From the NCBI GenBank assembly GCA_947494705.1, contig CANLVN010000003.1, positions 1 through 64,000 on the forward strand: a DNA stretch of 64,000 nucleotides. The letters run 5' to 3'. A program made the translations under genes and the position numbers. The DNA is from an uncultured Erythrobacter sp. (lineage in GTDB: Bacteria > Pseudomonadota > Alphaproteobacteria > Sphingomonadales > Sphingomonadaceae). Numbering within the stretch: position 1 is the stretch's first letter; every line of letters starts with the position of its first letter. The notes beneath the pieces are model-generated. The model was not told the DNA's origin. It worked only from the letters and a program-made list of their open reading frames with translations, and ran no database searches. Positions 45,769 through 55,308 of this stretch are shown here, piece by piece.

Positions 45769-46746
45769 ATGGGATCGGATACAAATCAGAGCGATGAACG
45801 CTCAACGGGGGGCGCGGGAAGTTCACGCGCAGGTTGGTTTTTGCTCGGTGCGGCTGCGCTTCTGGCGGCGGGGTCGATCGGGTACAACGTCTATGGCGGC
45901 GCAGGTGGGGATGATGCCACCGAGATTGCGCAAGACGATGCGCCTTCGATCGAGGACCTGCGGGTCGCGGCGGAAAATTCCGATGGCGATGCGGGCGCAT
46001 GGAGCGAGCTCGCCTTCGCCTATTATAATCAAGGTGATTTTGCCGAAGCCGCCGGAGCTTATGAACGCGCGGTCGAATTCGATCCCGATGAAGCGGTCCT
46101 GTGGTCGGCGCTGGGCGAGGCCCGCGTCTATGCCAGTGAGCGCGATCCCTTGCCAGCGGGTGCGCTGGAAGCTTTCGAACGGGCGCTGGAACTCGATCCG
46201 CAGGATCCCAGAGCGCGCTATTTCCTGGCGGTGAAGCAGGATATCGAAGGTGACCATGAGGCCGCGATTGCTTCGTGGCTCGCGCTGTTGGCCGACACGC
46301 CGCCGGGTGCCCCTTGGGAAGGCGATCTGGTGCGCACGGTCCAGCAAGTCGGGGCGATCAACGATATCGATGTCGAGGATAGGCTGGCCACTGTCATGCA
46401 GGCGCGCGCGCCTCAGGTCGCGATTCCGGGTTCGGGAGAAGCGGCTGGCGCTATGGGACCGGGGGCTGCGTCGTCCAATCTGCGCGGGCCAACTGCTGCG
46501 CAAGTCGCAGATGCGAGCCGCATGACGCCAGGCGAGCAACAGGATATGGTCGCGGGGATGGTTTCCAGTCTCGAGGCGCGGCTGGAAAGCGAACCGGACA
46601 ATCTCGATGGCTGGGTGATGTTGATGCGCAGTCGCATGACGCTGGGCGAAACCGGCCGCGCGCGTGAGGCTCTGGCCAAGGCGATCGCCGCCAATCCAGG
46701 CAACGAAGCCGAATTACGGCGTCAGGCGGAGCAGTTGGGCCTGTAA
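45769..46746 (+). CDS. CcmI/NrfG-like TPR cytochrome c biogenesis factor
   Basis: 325 residues with one N-terminal TM helix (about 22-42) and periplasmic TPR repeats, including AWSELAFAYYNQGDFAEAAGAYERAVEFDP and ALEAFERALELDP. The C-terminal region (LEARLESEPDNLDGWVMLMRS) matches the end of CcmI/CycH, which holds apocytochrome for haem ligation. CcmE, CcmF, CcmG and CcmH are not present nearby, so this is either a stand-alone copy or a specialised one. It is divergent from the 25-haem locus, 112 bp away. ATG 45769 is preferred to 45709 because the extra residues do not resemble the family. Confidence 0.78.
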   Translation: MGSDTNQSDERSTGGAGSSRAGWFLLGAAALLAAGSIGYNVYGGAGGDDATEIAQDDAPSIEDLRVAAENSDGDAGAWSELAFAYYNQGDFAEAAGAYERAVEFDPDEAVLWSALGEARVYASERDPLPAGALEAFERALELDPQDPRARYFLAVKQDIEGDHEAAIASWLALLADTPPGAPWEGDLVRTVQQVGAINDIDVEDRLATVMQARAPQVAIPGSGEAAGAMGPGAASSNLRGPTAAQVADASRMTPGEQQDMVAGMVSSLEARLESEPDNLDGWVMLMRSRMTLGETGRAREALAKAIAANPGNEAELRRQAEQLGL

Positions 46747-46750
46747 AGGA

Positions 46751-46778
46751 AAAAGGGCGCCGGGAAGGGCGCCCTTTT
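46751..46778. terminator. Bidirectional terminator between CcmI-like gene and gdhA
   Basis: AAAAGGGCGCC (46751-46761) pairs with GGCGCCCTTTT (46768-46778) around a 6-nt loop. The flanking A and T runs let it work for both convergent genes. Confidence 0.85.
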
Positions 46779-46799
46779 CCGTTAATGCAGGTTGTTCGT

Positions 46800-48155
46800 T
46801 CAGACGACGCCAAAAGCCAGCATCGCGTCGGCCACTTTCTTGAAGCCCGCGATATTTGCGCCCTTCACATAGTCGACATAGCCGCCCTTGGTGGAGCCAT
46901 ATTCGGTGCACTTCTCGTGAATGCCTTCCATCAGTTCGGTGAGCATGTCGCCAAGCCGCTCCTGATTCCAACTGATGCGTTCGGAGTTCTGGCTCATTTC
47001 GAGACCCGAAACCGCAACGCCTCCTGCATTGGCCGCCTTGCCGGGACCATACAGGATTTCGGCATCATGGAAGACTTTCACCCCTTCGAGCGTGGTGGGC
47101 ATGTTCGCGCCCTCTGAAACACCCTTCACGCCATTGGAAACGAGTGTCTTGGCTTCGTCTTCGTTGAGTTCATTCTGTGTTGCGCAGGGCAGGGCGAGAT
47201 CGGCGGCGATACCCCAGGGGCGCTTGCCATCATGGTATTCCGCACCCTTGAACTCATCGACATACTCGCTGATGCGGCCGCGCTTCACGTTCTTGAGATG
47301 CTTGATCCAGTCGATCTTTTCCTGATCGATTCCGTCGGGATCATGGATGAAGCCGCCGGAATCGGACAGCGTCAGGACCTTGCCGCCCATCTGCGTGATT
47401 TTCTCGGCCGCATGGGTGGCGACGTTGCCTGATCCCGAAATGACCGCAGTGTGGCCCTCGACGTCCATCCCCTGGTGCTTGAGCATGTTCTGCAGGAAAT
47501 AAACGGCGCCGTAACCGGTCGCTTCGGGGCGCATCTGCGACCCGCCATATTCGATCGCCTTGCCTGTCAGCACGCCTTCCCAGCGGTTGGTGATCCGCTT
47601 GTATTGGCCGAACATATAGCCGATTTCGCGACCGCCCACTCCGATGTCGCCGGCCGGCACGTCCGTTTCGGGACCGATATGGCGATAAAGCTCGGTCATG
47701 AAGCTCTGGCAGAACCGCATCACTTCGGCGTCAGACTTACCCTTGGGGTTGAAGTTCGCGCCGCCTTTGCCGCCGCCCATGGGCAGGCCTGTGAGCGAAT
47801 TCTTGAAGGTCTGCTCGAAAGCGAGGAACTTCAGAACGCTCTCGTTCACGCTGGGGTGAAAGCGGATGCCGCCCTTGTAGGGGCCGATCGCGTTGTTGTT
47901 CTGGACACGCCAGCCACGCTGCACACGGATGTTGTGATTGTCGTCTTCCCAGCAAACACGGAAAGAGACGATCCGGTCCGGTTCGGCAATACGACGCAGG
48001 ATCTGCGCCTCGTGATACTGGACCTTGTCCTCGATAAAGCCGAAAATGTCCTGCGACACTTCGTGCACGGCCTGGATGAATTCGGTCTGTCCTGGATTGC
48101 GCTTCTTCACGCCTTCCATGAACTGTTCGAGATTGACGTGATCGGATACGGGCAT
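46800..48155 (-). CDS. gdhA: NADP-specific glutamate dehydrogenase
   Basis: 451 residues, the size of hexameric GdhA, which makes glutamate from 2-oxoglutarate and ammonium. Substrate-binding motifs YKGGIRFHPSV and GLPMGGGKGGANFNPKG carry the catalytic Lys region; PAGDIGVGGREIGYM follows. The cofactor loop is SGSGNVATHAAEK, followed by LSDS, where Ser instead of Asp after strand 2 indicates NADP. It stands alone, with a divergent 297-bp region before the BCCT gene. Confidence 0.95.
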   Translation of the reverse strand: MPVSDHVNLEQFMEGVKKRNPGQTEFIQAVHEVSQDIFGFIEDKVQYHEAQILRRIAEPDRIVSFRVCWEDDNHNIRVQRGWRVQNNNAIGPYKGGIRFHPSVNESVLKFLAFEQTFKNSLTGLPMGGGKGGANFNPKGKSDAEVMRFCQSFMTELYRHIGPETDVPAGDIGVGGREIGYMFGQYKRITNRWEGVLTGKAIEYGGSQMRPEATGYGAVYFLQNMLKHQGMDVEGHTAVISGSGNVATHAAEKITQMGGKVLTLSDSGGFIHDPDGIDQEKIDWIKHLKNVKRGRISEYVDEFKGAEYHDGKRPWGIAADLALPCATQNELNEDEAKTLVSNGVKGVSEGANMPTTLEGVKVFHDAEILYGPGKAANAGGVAVSGLEMSQNSERISWNQERLGDMLTELMEGIHEKCTEYGSTKGGYVDYVKGANIAGFKKVADAMLAFGVV

Positions 48156-48452
48156 TGTCTACTCCCCCCATTGGAAACAACGCGACCAGATTTGTTTTTT
48201 GATTTATGTCTCTATCCTCTCAAAGCCTCTGTTGCGCAAGAGTTTTAGGCTTTCGGCACCGGCAACGGGGTTGCAAAAGCGTGTGTGCCGCCTAGAGATG
48301 CCCGCAATTGAGCGCCGCGCAGTTTTTCGGCAATTGGCTCGTATCCGGGTTAATCTTTGCCGCTGCGCATGATTGGGCATCCGGCCATATCGCGCGCCGG
48401 AACCTAGCAGGCCTTCCGAGTTGCATCGCAGCCGGGCCAAGACAGGAAATCC
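48156..48452. other. Divergent promoter region, gdhA / BCCT (297 bp)
   Basis: No gene is supported. A short AT-rich part near 48190-48230 probably carries the gdhA promoter, but no -35/-10 pair fits well enough to mark. Confidence 0.5.
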
Positions 48453-50186
48453 ATGAGCAGCGAAACCGCTGACGTACCACCGGCCAAAGACTACCCTATC
48501 GATCCGCCGGTCGTCGAACTGCCGATCAACACGCACGACAAGGGCTTCTACGATGGGTTCAGCCGCGAAGTAGCGATCCCCGGCAAGATCATCGTTTCGC
48601 TCATCATCTTGTGGGCGATCTTTTTCCCTGTTGCCGCGATGGAAACGCTCGAGGTTGCCAATTCGACCATCATCTCCGGCTTCAGCGGTTGGTACGTCTA
48701 TCTCGTCGCCGCGCTCATCATATCGTGCTTCGTACTTGCCCTGATCCCGCAAACCGGGAGCCTGCGGCTCGGCGCTGCAGACGAAAAGCCAGAATTTTCG
48801 AGGCTTTCGTGGTTCTCGATGCTGTTCGGAGCGGGGATCGGGATCGGGATGCTGACATTTTCGACCGGCGAGCCGCTGGCGCATTTCTCCAACAGCCCTG
48901 ACATTATTCGCGGTACCGTGGAGGCCAGAAGCGCCGAGGCGGTCCGACCCGCTTATATCTACACCTTCCTCCATTGGGGTTTCGGTGCGTGGTGTTCCTA
49001 TGCTCTGGTCGGGCTGGGCATTGGCTATGTCGCGCATCGGCGCAACCTGCCGCTCACCATTCGGTCAAGCCTCGCGCCGTTACTGGGTGACAAGCTGTCC
49101 GGGTTTCCCGGTCACGTCATCGATGTCGTCGCGGTGGTCGCCACCATTCTGGGTGTCGCTTACACGCTCGCCTTCGGGGTCGAGCAATTCGTTGCCGGTC
49201 TCTATCGCATCGGATTTGGCGACTGGCTTATGGTCGAAGCTGAGGACGGCACCGGTCTAACCCCTTCGAGCGCGGCCATTGTCGCCGCTCTGGTGGTGCT
49301 GGTCGGCGCATCGACGATTAGCGCGCTTTCGGGCGTCGGGCGCGGGATCAAGTGGCTGTCCAACATCAATATGGGGCTTTCCTTCGGCCTGCTCGCCTTG
49401 TTCGCGGTTGTGGGGTCGGGTCTGTTCGGCCTGCAACTGCTCGGCGTCGGACTGTGGGACTATATGGTCAACTTGCCGCAGCTCTCGCTCTCGCTGTTTC
49501 CCGATGATGGGACCGAGATGGGTCAGGCCCTGGTCGATTGGCAATTGGGCTGGACAATAATGTACTGGGCATGGTGGATCGCATTTGCGCCGTTTGTCGG
49601 CATGTTCATCGCGCGGATTTCTCGCGGGCGGACCCTGCGCGAATATATACTGGGCGTTGCGATTGTCCCCTCGCTGATGTGCTTCATCTGGATGGCGTTG
49701 GTCGGTGGCACGGCCATCGATCTCGAACTCAGTGGCGCGGCAGGCGGAGCCATTGTCGATGCACCGATGGCGGACCAATTGTTTGCGACGCTTGCAATCC
49801 TGCTCGATCCTTGGGTTGCCTCCGTCGTCTCTGCCCTCGTGGTCGTTCTGCTGATGACCTATCTCATCACCTCTGCGGACAGCGCAATCCTGATCGTCAA
49901 CACCATCAACGGTGCAGGCGACGACGAGGGATCTCGCCGGTTCCACATCATTTTCTGGGGTGTTGCGCTGGCATTCGTGGTGGGTTCGATGCTCATCCTG
50001 GGCGGGACCGAGGCGATCCGTATAACCATGATCATCGGGGCGCTGCCGTTCTCGCTGGTTGTGGCGGCAATGGTAGTGAGCATCATCAAGGCCGTGACCT
50101 ATGACCTCATCCGCAAGCGCCACGGCGTACCGACGACCGCCCAGGGGTGCGAAGAGTGGGACGGTGAAGTAACTCCGCGCCTTTAG
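48453..50186 (+). CDS. BCCT family transporter (betaine/carnitine/choline type)
   Basis: 577 residues with 12 expected helices. The family region MLFGAGIGIGMLTFSTGEPLAHF is present, with a Ser-Thr where many members have Phe-Trp in the substrate tunnel. IMYWAWWIAFAPFVGMFIARISRGRT, the amphipathic-loop signature, is intact. It probably moves a quaternary amine or related compatible solute with sodium or protons; the altered tunnel motif makes the exact substrate uncertain. The gene stands alone. Confidence 0.9.
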   Translation: MSSETADVPPAKDYPIDPPVVELPINTHDKGFYDGFSREVAIPGKIIVSLIILWAIFFPVAAMETLEVANSTIISGFSGWYVYLVAALIISCFVLALIPQTGSLRLGAADEKPEFSRLSWFSMLFGAGIGIGMLTFSTGEPLAHFSNSPDIIRGTVEARSAEAVRPAYIYTFLHWGFGAWCSYALVGLGIGYVAHRRNLPLTIRSSLAPLLGDKLSGFPGHVIDVVAVVATILGVAYTLAFGVEQFVAGLYRIGFGDWLMVEAEDGTGLTPSSAAIVAALVVLVGASTISALSGVGRGIKWLSNINMGLSFGLLALFAVVGSGLFGLQLLGVGLWDYMVNLPQLSLSLFPDDGTEMGQALVDWQLGWTIMYWAWWIAFAPFVGMFIARISRGRTLREYILGVAIVPSLMCFIWMALVGGTAIDLELSGAAGGAIVDAPMADQLFATLAILLDPWVASVVSALVVVLLMTYLITSADSAILIVNTINGAGDDEGSRRFHIIFWGVALAFVVGSMLILGGTEAIRITMIIGALPFSLVVAAMVVSIIKAVTYDLIRKRHGVPTTAQGCEEWDGEVTPRL

Positions 50187-50540
50187 TTTGCGGGCACCAC
50201 TTCACGCGTTTAAGTAAAAAAAGATGTGTGCTTTGCACGATTTGAGAAACCCTGCTGATCGTAGCAGGACAATCAAATAACATGTGATCTATATTTGAAA
50301 AATAATCGGGAAGCGCCGCAAACCATCAAGTTGTTGCTACGAAACTGATCAATGTTGTATTTACGCAACAGACTTCGAAAGCTTTAGAAAAAGGCGCGGC
50401 AACCGGTGGCCAGCGCTCGTTCAGCTTGATAACCGGCCGGTCAAGTGTGTGGGAATGCCCAATTCCCGCTGCATTTACTGAGGTAACGCGCGGTCAATCC
50501 CGCACCGCGATCCGCTTCAAGCTCTTACGAGGTGTTTCAA
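50187..50540. other. AT-rich leader of the second TonB receptor (354 bp)
   Basis: This stretch is much richer in A/T than the surrounding genes and holds no supported ORF. It includes an inverted repeat CCTGCT-N6-AGCAGG (50251-50268) and an imperfect palindrome TTGTATTTACGCAA near 50354-50367. Both are candidate regulator sites for the receptor gene. Confidence 0.5.
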
Positions 50541-53267
50541 ATGAAAAAGACTATTGCTGGTGCGTCGATCGGCGCACTTGCCATTGCAATCGCTGCGCCC
50601 GCTTCGGCGCAAACTAACAATCAGACCACGACCCAGCCCGCACCTGCTCCGGCTCCCGCTGCGCAGCGGCAGGGCGGGGTGCAGACCATCGTGGTGACCG
50701 CACAGCGTCGCAGCGAAGACCTGCAGGACGTGCCCGTTTCGGTCTCGGCTATCGGCGCCGAGCAGCTCGAAGAGCTGAACATCGACACTTTCGAAGATTA
50801 TCTGGCGCAGATCCCGACCGTGACCGCCGGCGGCACCGGCCCGGGCCAGAACACGATCTACATTCGTGGCCTCGCCTCGACTACGCCTAACCTGACCACG
50901 GCGGGCGTTGCCGGTCTCGCCCCCAACGTCGCGTTCTACCTCGATGAACAGCCGCTCGCACAGCCGGGTCGCAACCTCGATGTTTACGCTGCCGACCTTG
51001 AGCGGATCGAAGTTCTCTCCGGTCCGCAGGGCACGCTGTTCGGGGCGAGCTCGCAGGCGGGTGTCGTGCGCCTGATTACGAACAAGCCTGACCTTTCGGG
51101 TTTCGACGCTAGCTTCTCCGCCGGCGTCGAATTCACCAAGAGTGGTGAGACGAGCTACAACGCCGAAGCCATGGTCAACGTGCCCGTCACGAATACCCTG
51201 GCGCTGCGCGGCGTCGTCTATCTTGATGACCAGGGCGGATATATCGACAACATTCAGGGCACTCGCGACCTGCGTGAAAGTGCTCGCTTCCGTCCCGCTG
51301 GAACCGTACGCGCCAATGGCGTTCCGGTGAGCGGCGCTCGTGAAGGTTTCCAGGTCGACGATCCGACTACCCCGGGTATCAATGAGAACCCGGCCGAGAA
51401 CGACGATGTCACTTTCCTCGAAGCCAACAATGCCAGCCTCGTGGAAGACAATTTCAATGACACGCAATATGCCGGTTTCCGCGCGACCGCGCTGTGGGAG
51501 GTGACGCCGGATTGGACCGTTACCGTCGCTCACACTCGGCAAAGTCTTGAGACCGACGGTGTCTTCTTCGCCGACCCCGAGCTCGGTGGCCTCGACGACC
51601 TTGAGATTCAGCGTTTCGAAAATGATCGTCTGGAAGACGATTTCTCCAACACCAGCTGGACCGTCGAAGGCCGTATAGCGATGCTCGATATGGTTTATAC
51701 CGGAGCGTATACCAACCGCGAAAGCTCGCAGCTGATCGACTACACCGACTATCTCTTCGTCGGTCAGTATCTGCCGTATTACATCTGCGACGGATCGGTT
51801 TCCTATCCCGCGTTCAATGCGGCCCCGAATGTCGGCGATCCGTTCGGCACTTGTCAGGAACCGAACCTGTTCGTGACCTCGGATAGCGAAACCGAAGTCT
51901 TCACGCAGGAGCTGCGATTCTCGACGCCCGACACCTGGCCGGTACGCGCCACTGTCGGCGGGTTCTATTCGGACCTTGAGCTGAAGGAGCGCAACGACTT
52001 CGGTTATCCGGGCAACATCGATGCCGCGCCTTTCGGCGGGTTCGCGCCCAATTTCCCGTTCCCCGGTGTCTACAATTCCGACGCTGGACCCTTCCCAGCC
52101 TCGACCATCTTCCGCAACGACATCCGTCGCACGGACGAGCAGTTCGGTCTGTTTGGTGAAGCGGCGGTCGACATCGTACCCGACCTCCTGACTGTGACCC
52201 TCGGTGCTCGTTATTATGACATCGAAGTCGACCTCGAAGGCGGCGCCAACGCAACGTTCTGTAACACCAGTGGTGTCGACGAAGACGCTTTCGGTACCAA
52301 CATCTCCGATCTTTATGACGGCGATGGAAACTTCTTCTTCAACCTCTCCTGTTCGGAAGCGCTACGCCAGAACTTCGATGAGAGCGACACCATCGACGAC
52401 ATCATCGCTGCGGGCCTTTCGCCGGCACAAGCGGAACGTGTCTTCAACTCGGTTCGTGCGCCGGATACCGCGAATACGGATGGCGTGATCTTGAAGGGCA
52501 CGGTCACATTGACCCCGACGCCCGATACGCTGTTCTACCTGACCTACTCGGAAGGCTTCCGTCCGGGTCTGCTCAACCGTCCGGGCGGCGCCACCAACGG
52601 ATCGGGCTTTACCGTTCCGTTCGAGCTTCAGACCGACGAAGTGCAGAACTACGAATTCGGGTGGAAACTTGACCTGATCGATGGTCAGCTTCGCCTGAAC
52701 GGCAGTGCCTTCTACGTCGATATCTCGAACCTTCAGACGACGATTTTCGACCCGTCGATCACTAACCTGTTCTTCTCGGCGAATGCTGCGGATGCAGAGA
52801 TCTACGGGGTCGAAGCGGACTTCACGCTCGCGCCTTACTCGGTGCCCGGACTGACGATCGCGGGTGCGATCTCGATCCTCGACACCGAGATCACCGACGT
52901 GCTGATCCCGACCAACGACGTGGTCGAAGGCGAGGAGCTGGCGTTTGCTCCCTCGTTCCAAGGCAACCTTCGGGTGCGCTACGAGTTCGACCTGAGCAGC
53001 ACGCTGGGCGCTTACATCCAGCCGCAGGTCACTCACTCTGCGTCAAAGTTCACCGACATCATCGAGATCAACAAGCTCAAGCTCGACAGCTACACGACCG
53101 TCAATCTCGCAATGGGTCTGGAACGCGATTCCTGGAATTTCGAAGTCTATGCCGACAATCTGTTCGACGAGCGTGCGCAGATTTCGGGCAACTTCGTCAA
53201 CGACCGCGCGCGGATCGTGACCAACCGTCCGCTGACCGTCGGAATGCGGGTCGGTTACTCCTACTGA
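50541..53267 (+). CDS. TonB-dependent receptor
   Basis: 908-residue outer-membrane receptor with signal peptide ending APASAQ. A Gln/Pro/Ala-rich linker, TonB-box-like QTIVVTAQRR, plug domain (about 50-160) and a 22-strand barrel to MRVGYSY follow. ATG 50541 has ACGAGG at good distance; a GTG 9 bp earlier is possible but less likely. A TPR-sulfotransferase follows after a terminator, a pairing often seen in Sphingomonadales. The ligand is unknown. Confidence 0.93.
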   Translation: MKKTIAGASIGALAIAIAAPASAQTNNQTTTQPAPAPAPAAQRQGGVQTIVVTAQRRSEDLQDVPVSVSAIGAEQLEELNIDTFEDYLAQIPTVTAGGTGPGQNTIYIRGLASTTPNLTTAGVAGLAPNVAFYLDEQPLAQPGRNLDVYAADLERIEVLSGPQGTLFGASSQAGVVRLITNKPDLSGFDASFSAGVEFTKSGETSYNAEAMVNVPVTNTLALRGVVYLDDQGGYIDNIQGTRDLRESARFRPAGTVRANGVPVSGAREGFQVDDPTTPGINENPAENDDVTFLEANNASLVEDNFNDTQYAGFRATALWEVTPDWTVTVAHTRQSLETDGVFFADPELGGLDDLEIQRFENDRLEDDFSNTSWTVEGRIAMLDMVYTGAYTNRESSQLIDYTDYLFVGQYLPYYICDGSVSYPAFNAAPNVGDPFGTCQEPNLFVTSDSETEVFTQELRFSTPDTWPVRATVGGFYSDLELKERNDFGYPGNIDAAPFGGFAPNFPFPGVYNSDAGPFPASTIFRNDIRRTDEQFGLFGEAAVDIVPDLLTVTLGARYYDIEVDLEGGANATFCNTSGVDEDAFGTNISDLYDGDGNFFFNLSCSEALRQNFDESDTIDDIIAAGLSPAQAERVFNSVRAPDTANTDGVILKGTVTLTPTPDTLFYLTYSEGFRPGLLNRPGGATNGSGFTVPFELQTDEVQNYEFGWKLDLIDGQLRLNGSAFYVDISNLQTTIFDPSITNLFFSANAADAEIYGVEADFTLAPYSVPGLTIAGAISILDTEITDVLIPTNDVVEGEELAFAPSFQGNLRVRYEFDLSSTLGAYIQPQVTHSASKFTDIIEINKLKLDSYTTVNLAMGLERDSWNFEVYADNLFDERAQISGNFVNDRARIVTNRPLTVGMRVGYSY

Positions 53268-53291
53268 TCCGATAACAGTGCAAATGTAAGG

Positions 53292-53325
53292 CGGCGGGAG
53301 TGGCACGGTTCACTCCCGCCGTTTT
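53292..53325 (+). terminator. Rho-independent terminator after TonB receptor
   Basis: CGGCGGGAGTG (53292-53302) pairs with CACTCCCGCCG (53311-53321), 8-nt loop, followed by TTTT. Confidence 0.85.
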
Positions 53326-53343
53326 GCTGTCTAAGGCGGACTG

Positions 53344-55308
53344 ATGGAAACGCGCGAAGATCGACTGAAGCAGGCTCAGGCTGCGCTGCAATCCGGGGAA
53401 TTCGAGGCCGGGCTGCGAAATGCGCGCGCGGTGTTGGCCGAGGATGCGGGTGACAGCGACGCGCTCTATATCGCAGCGGTTGCTTCGCGATATCTAAAGC
53501 GTTTTTACGAGGCGAAGGACCACCTCGCGCAACTTCACACGGCGATGCCCGAATATGGGCGAGGCTGGCAGGAGCAAGGGCATCTCGCTGTTGCAATGGG
53601 GGACAAGCCCGCAGCGCTCGATGCCTATGTCAAGGCGACCCGCTTCAACCCGGCGCTTGAGGCAAGCTGGCGAGAGCAAGCGCGATTATTCGCCGAGATG
53701 GGCCGCCCGGCCGACGCGCAGATGGCCGCCTCCCAGCAACAGCGGTTACAGAACTTGCCACGCGAACTGGTCGCGGTCACGCACCACCTTGCAGAAGGCC
53801 GACTGCTCCGTGCCGAGGAAATCTGTCGGCACTTCCTGCGCCAGCATCCGCGTGACGTCGAGGGGATGCGACTTCTGGCGAAGATCGGTATCGAATTCGG
53901 CGTGCTCGATGAAGCGGAGTTTCTGCTGGAAAGCGCCGTTGTATTCAAACCCGACGATGTGCAGTTGCGCATCGACTATATCGACGCGCTTCGCCGCCGC
54001 CAGAACTTTGCCAAGGCCATGGAAGAGGCAGAAGCGCTTCACGCGCGCGACCCTGAAAACCCGATGTTCCAGTCGCGTCTCGCGATCGAGGCTATCCAGA
54101 TGGGCGAGTATGACCGTGGCCTCGACTTGTTCGACCAAGTGCTGGAAAAGCTGCCCGGTGATCCGTCGAGCCTGACCAGCCGGGGCCACGCGCTCAAGAC
54201 CAAGGGTGACAGCGAGAACGCGGTCGCCAGCTACCGCGCGGCAATTGCTACAAAGCCCGATCACGGCGATGCATTCTATTCGCTGGCCAACCTCAAGACC
54301 TACCGTTTCGACAAGAAGGAGGTCGATGCCATGCGTGCGCTGACGCAGCGCAGCGATCTGGCTTTCATGGACAGGGTCCACGTCAACTTCGCGCTGGGCA
54401 AGGCGCTGGAAGATGCGGGTGAGTACGAGGAGAGCTTCGCTCACTATAAACAGGGCAATGACCTAAAGCGCGCGCAGACCCGGTACAGTGCGGACAAGAT
54501 GTCCGAAGAACTGGCAAGACAACGCGATCACTGCACGCCCGGCTTGTTCGAAAAGCACGAAGGCGCTGGGCATCAGGCGCCCGACCCGATCTTCATTCTG
54601 GGCCTTCCGCGCGCAGGATCGACGCTGTTGGAGCAGATCCTGGCCAGCCATTCCCAGATCGACGGGACGCTGGAATTGCCGAACATCCTCGCGCTCGCGC
54701 ACCGTCTTCGCGGTCGAGTGGCCGGGAAATCGCGCTACCCGGAAATCCTCCACGACCTGACCGGCGAGCAACTGGAAAAGTTCGGCGAGGAGTTCATCGA
54801 AAACACCCGAATTCACCGTCAGGGCGCCCCGTTCTTTATCGACAAGATGCCTAACAATTTCCGGCATATCGGCCTCATCCATCTGATTTTGCCGAACGCA
54901 AAGATAATCGATGCGCGCCGCGCGCCGATGGATTGCTGCTTTTCAGGCTTCAAGCAGCTCTTCGCCGAGGGGCAGGAATTCACCTATGGCCTGACCGAAG
55001 TGGGGCAGTACTACGCCGACTACGTCGAGTTGATGGCGCATTGGGACGAGGTTTTGCCCGGCAAGGTCCTGCGTGTGCAGCATGAGGACGTGCTGGACGA
55101 TCTCGAAGGGCAGACACGGCGAATGCTCGACTATCTCGAAGTGCCGTTCGAGCAGCAGTGCCTGGCGTTCCACAAGACAGACCGCGCTGTGCGGACCGCG
55201 TCGAGCGAGCAGGTGCGCCAGCCGATCAACCGCAAAGGCCAGGATGCTTGGAAGCCGTTCGAGCCGTGGCTCGATTCGCTGAAAGAAGCCTTGGGCGATC
55301 TCGCCTAG
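53344..55308 (+). CDS. TPR-repeat sulfotransferase family protein
   Basis: 654 residues. The N-terminal 390 residues are TPR-type helical repeats, for example DALYIAAVASRYLKRFYEAKDHLAQL and ENPMFQSRLAIEAIQMGEYDRGLDLFDQVL. The C-terminal domain is a sulfotransferase with the PAPS 5'-phosphosulfate loop IFILGLPRAGSTLLEQIL (about 418-435) and a 3'-phosphate motif region KIIDARRAPMDCCFSGFKQLF. It likely transfers sulfate from PAPS to a protein or small acceptor. Such proteins commonly sit beside TonB receptors in this order, but their acceptor is not known. Its last 4 bases overlap the convergent csaA gene. Confidence 0.85.
   Translation: METREDRLKQAQAALQSGEFEAGLRNARAVLAEDAGDSDALYIAAVASRYLKRFYEAKDHLAQLHTAMPEYGRGWQEQGHLAVAMGDKPAALDAYVKATRFNPALEASWREQARLFAEMGRPADAQMAASQQQRLQNLPRELVAVTHHLAEGRLLRAEEICRHFLRQHPRDVEGMRLLAKIGIEFGVLDEAEFLLESAVVFKPDDVQLRIDYIDALRRRQNFAKAMEEAEALHARDPENPMFQSRLAIEAIQMGEYDRGLDLFDQVLEKLPGDPSSLTSRGHALKTKGDSENAVASYRAAIATKPDHGDAFYSLANLKTYRFDKKEVDAMRALTQRSDLAFMDRVHVNFALGKALEDAGEYEESFAHYKQGNDLKRAQTRYSADKMSEELARQRDHCTPGLFEKHEGAGHQAPDPIFILGLPRAGSTLLEQILASHSQIDGTLELPNILALAHRLRGRVAGKSRYPEILHDLTGEQLEKFGEEFIENTRIHRQGAPFFIDKMPNNFRHIGLIHLILPNAKIIDARRAPMDCCFSGFKQLFAEGQEFTYGLTEVGQYYADYVELMAHWDEVLPGKVLRVQHEDVLDDLEGQTRRMLDYLEVPFEQQCLAFHKTDRAVRTASSEQVRQPINRKGQDAWKPFEPWLDSLKEALGDLA

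Noticed and set aside
50331..50367. Promoter for the second TonB receptor
   Set aside because: TTGTTG at 50331 has no convincing -10 at 16-18 bp, so no promoter was annotated.
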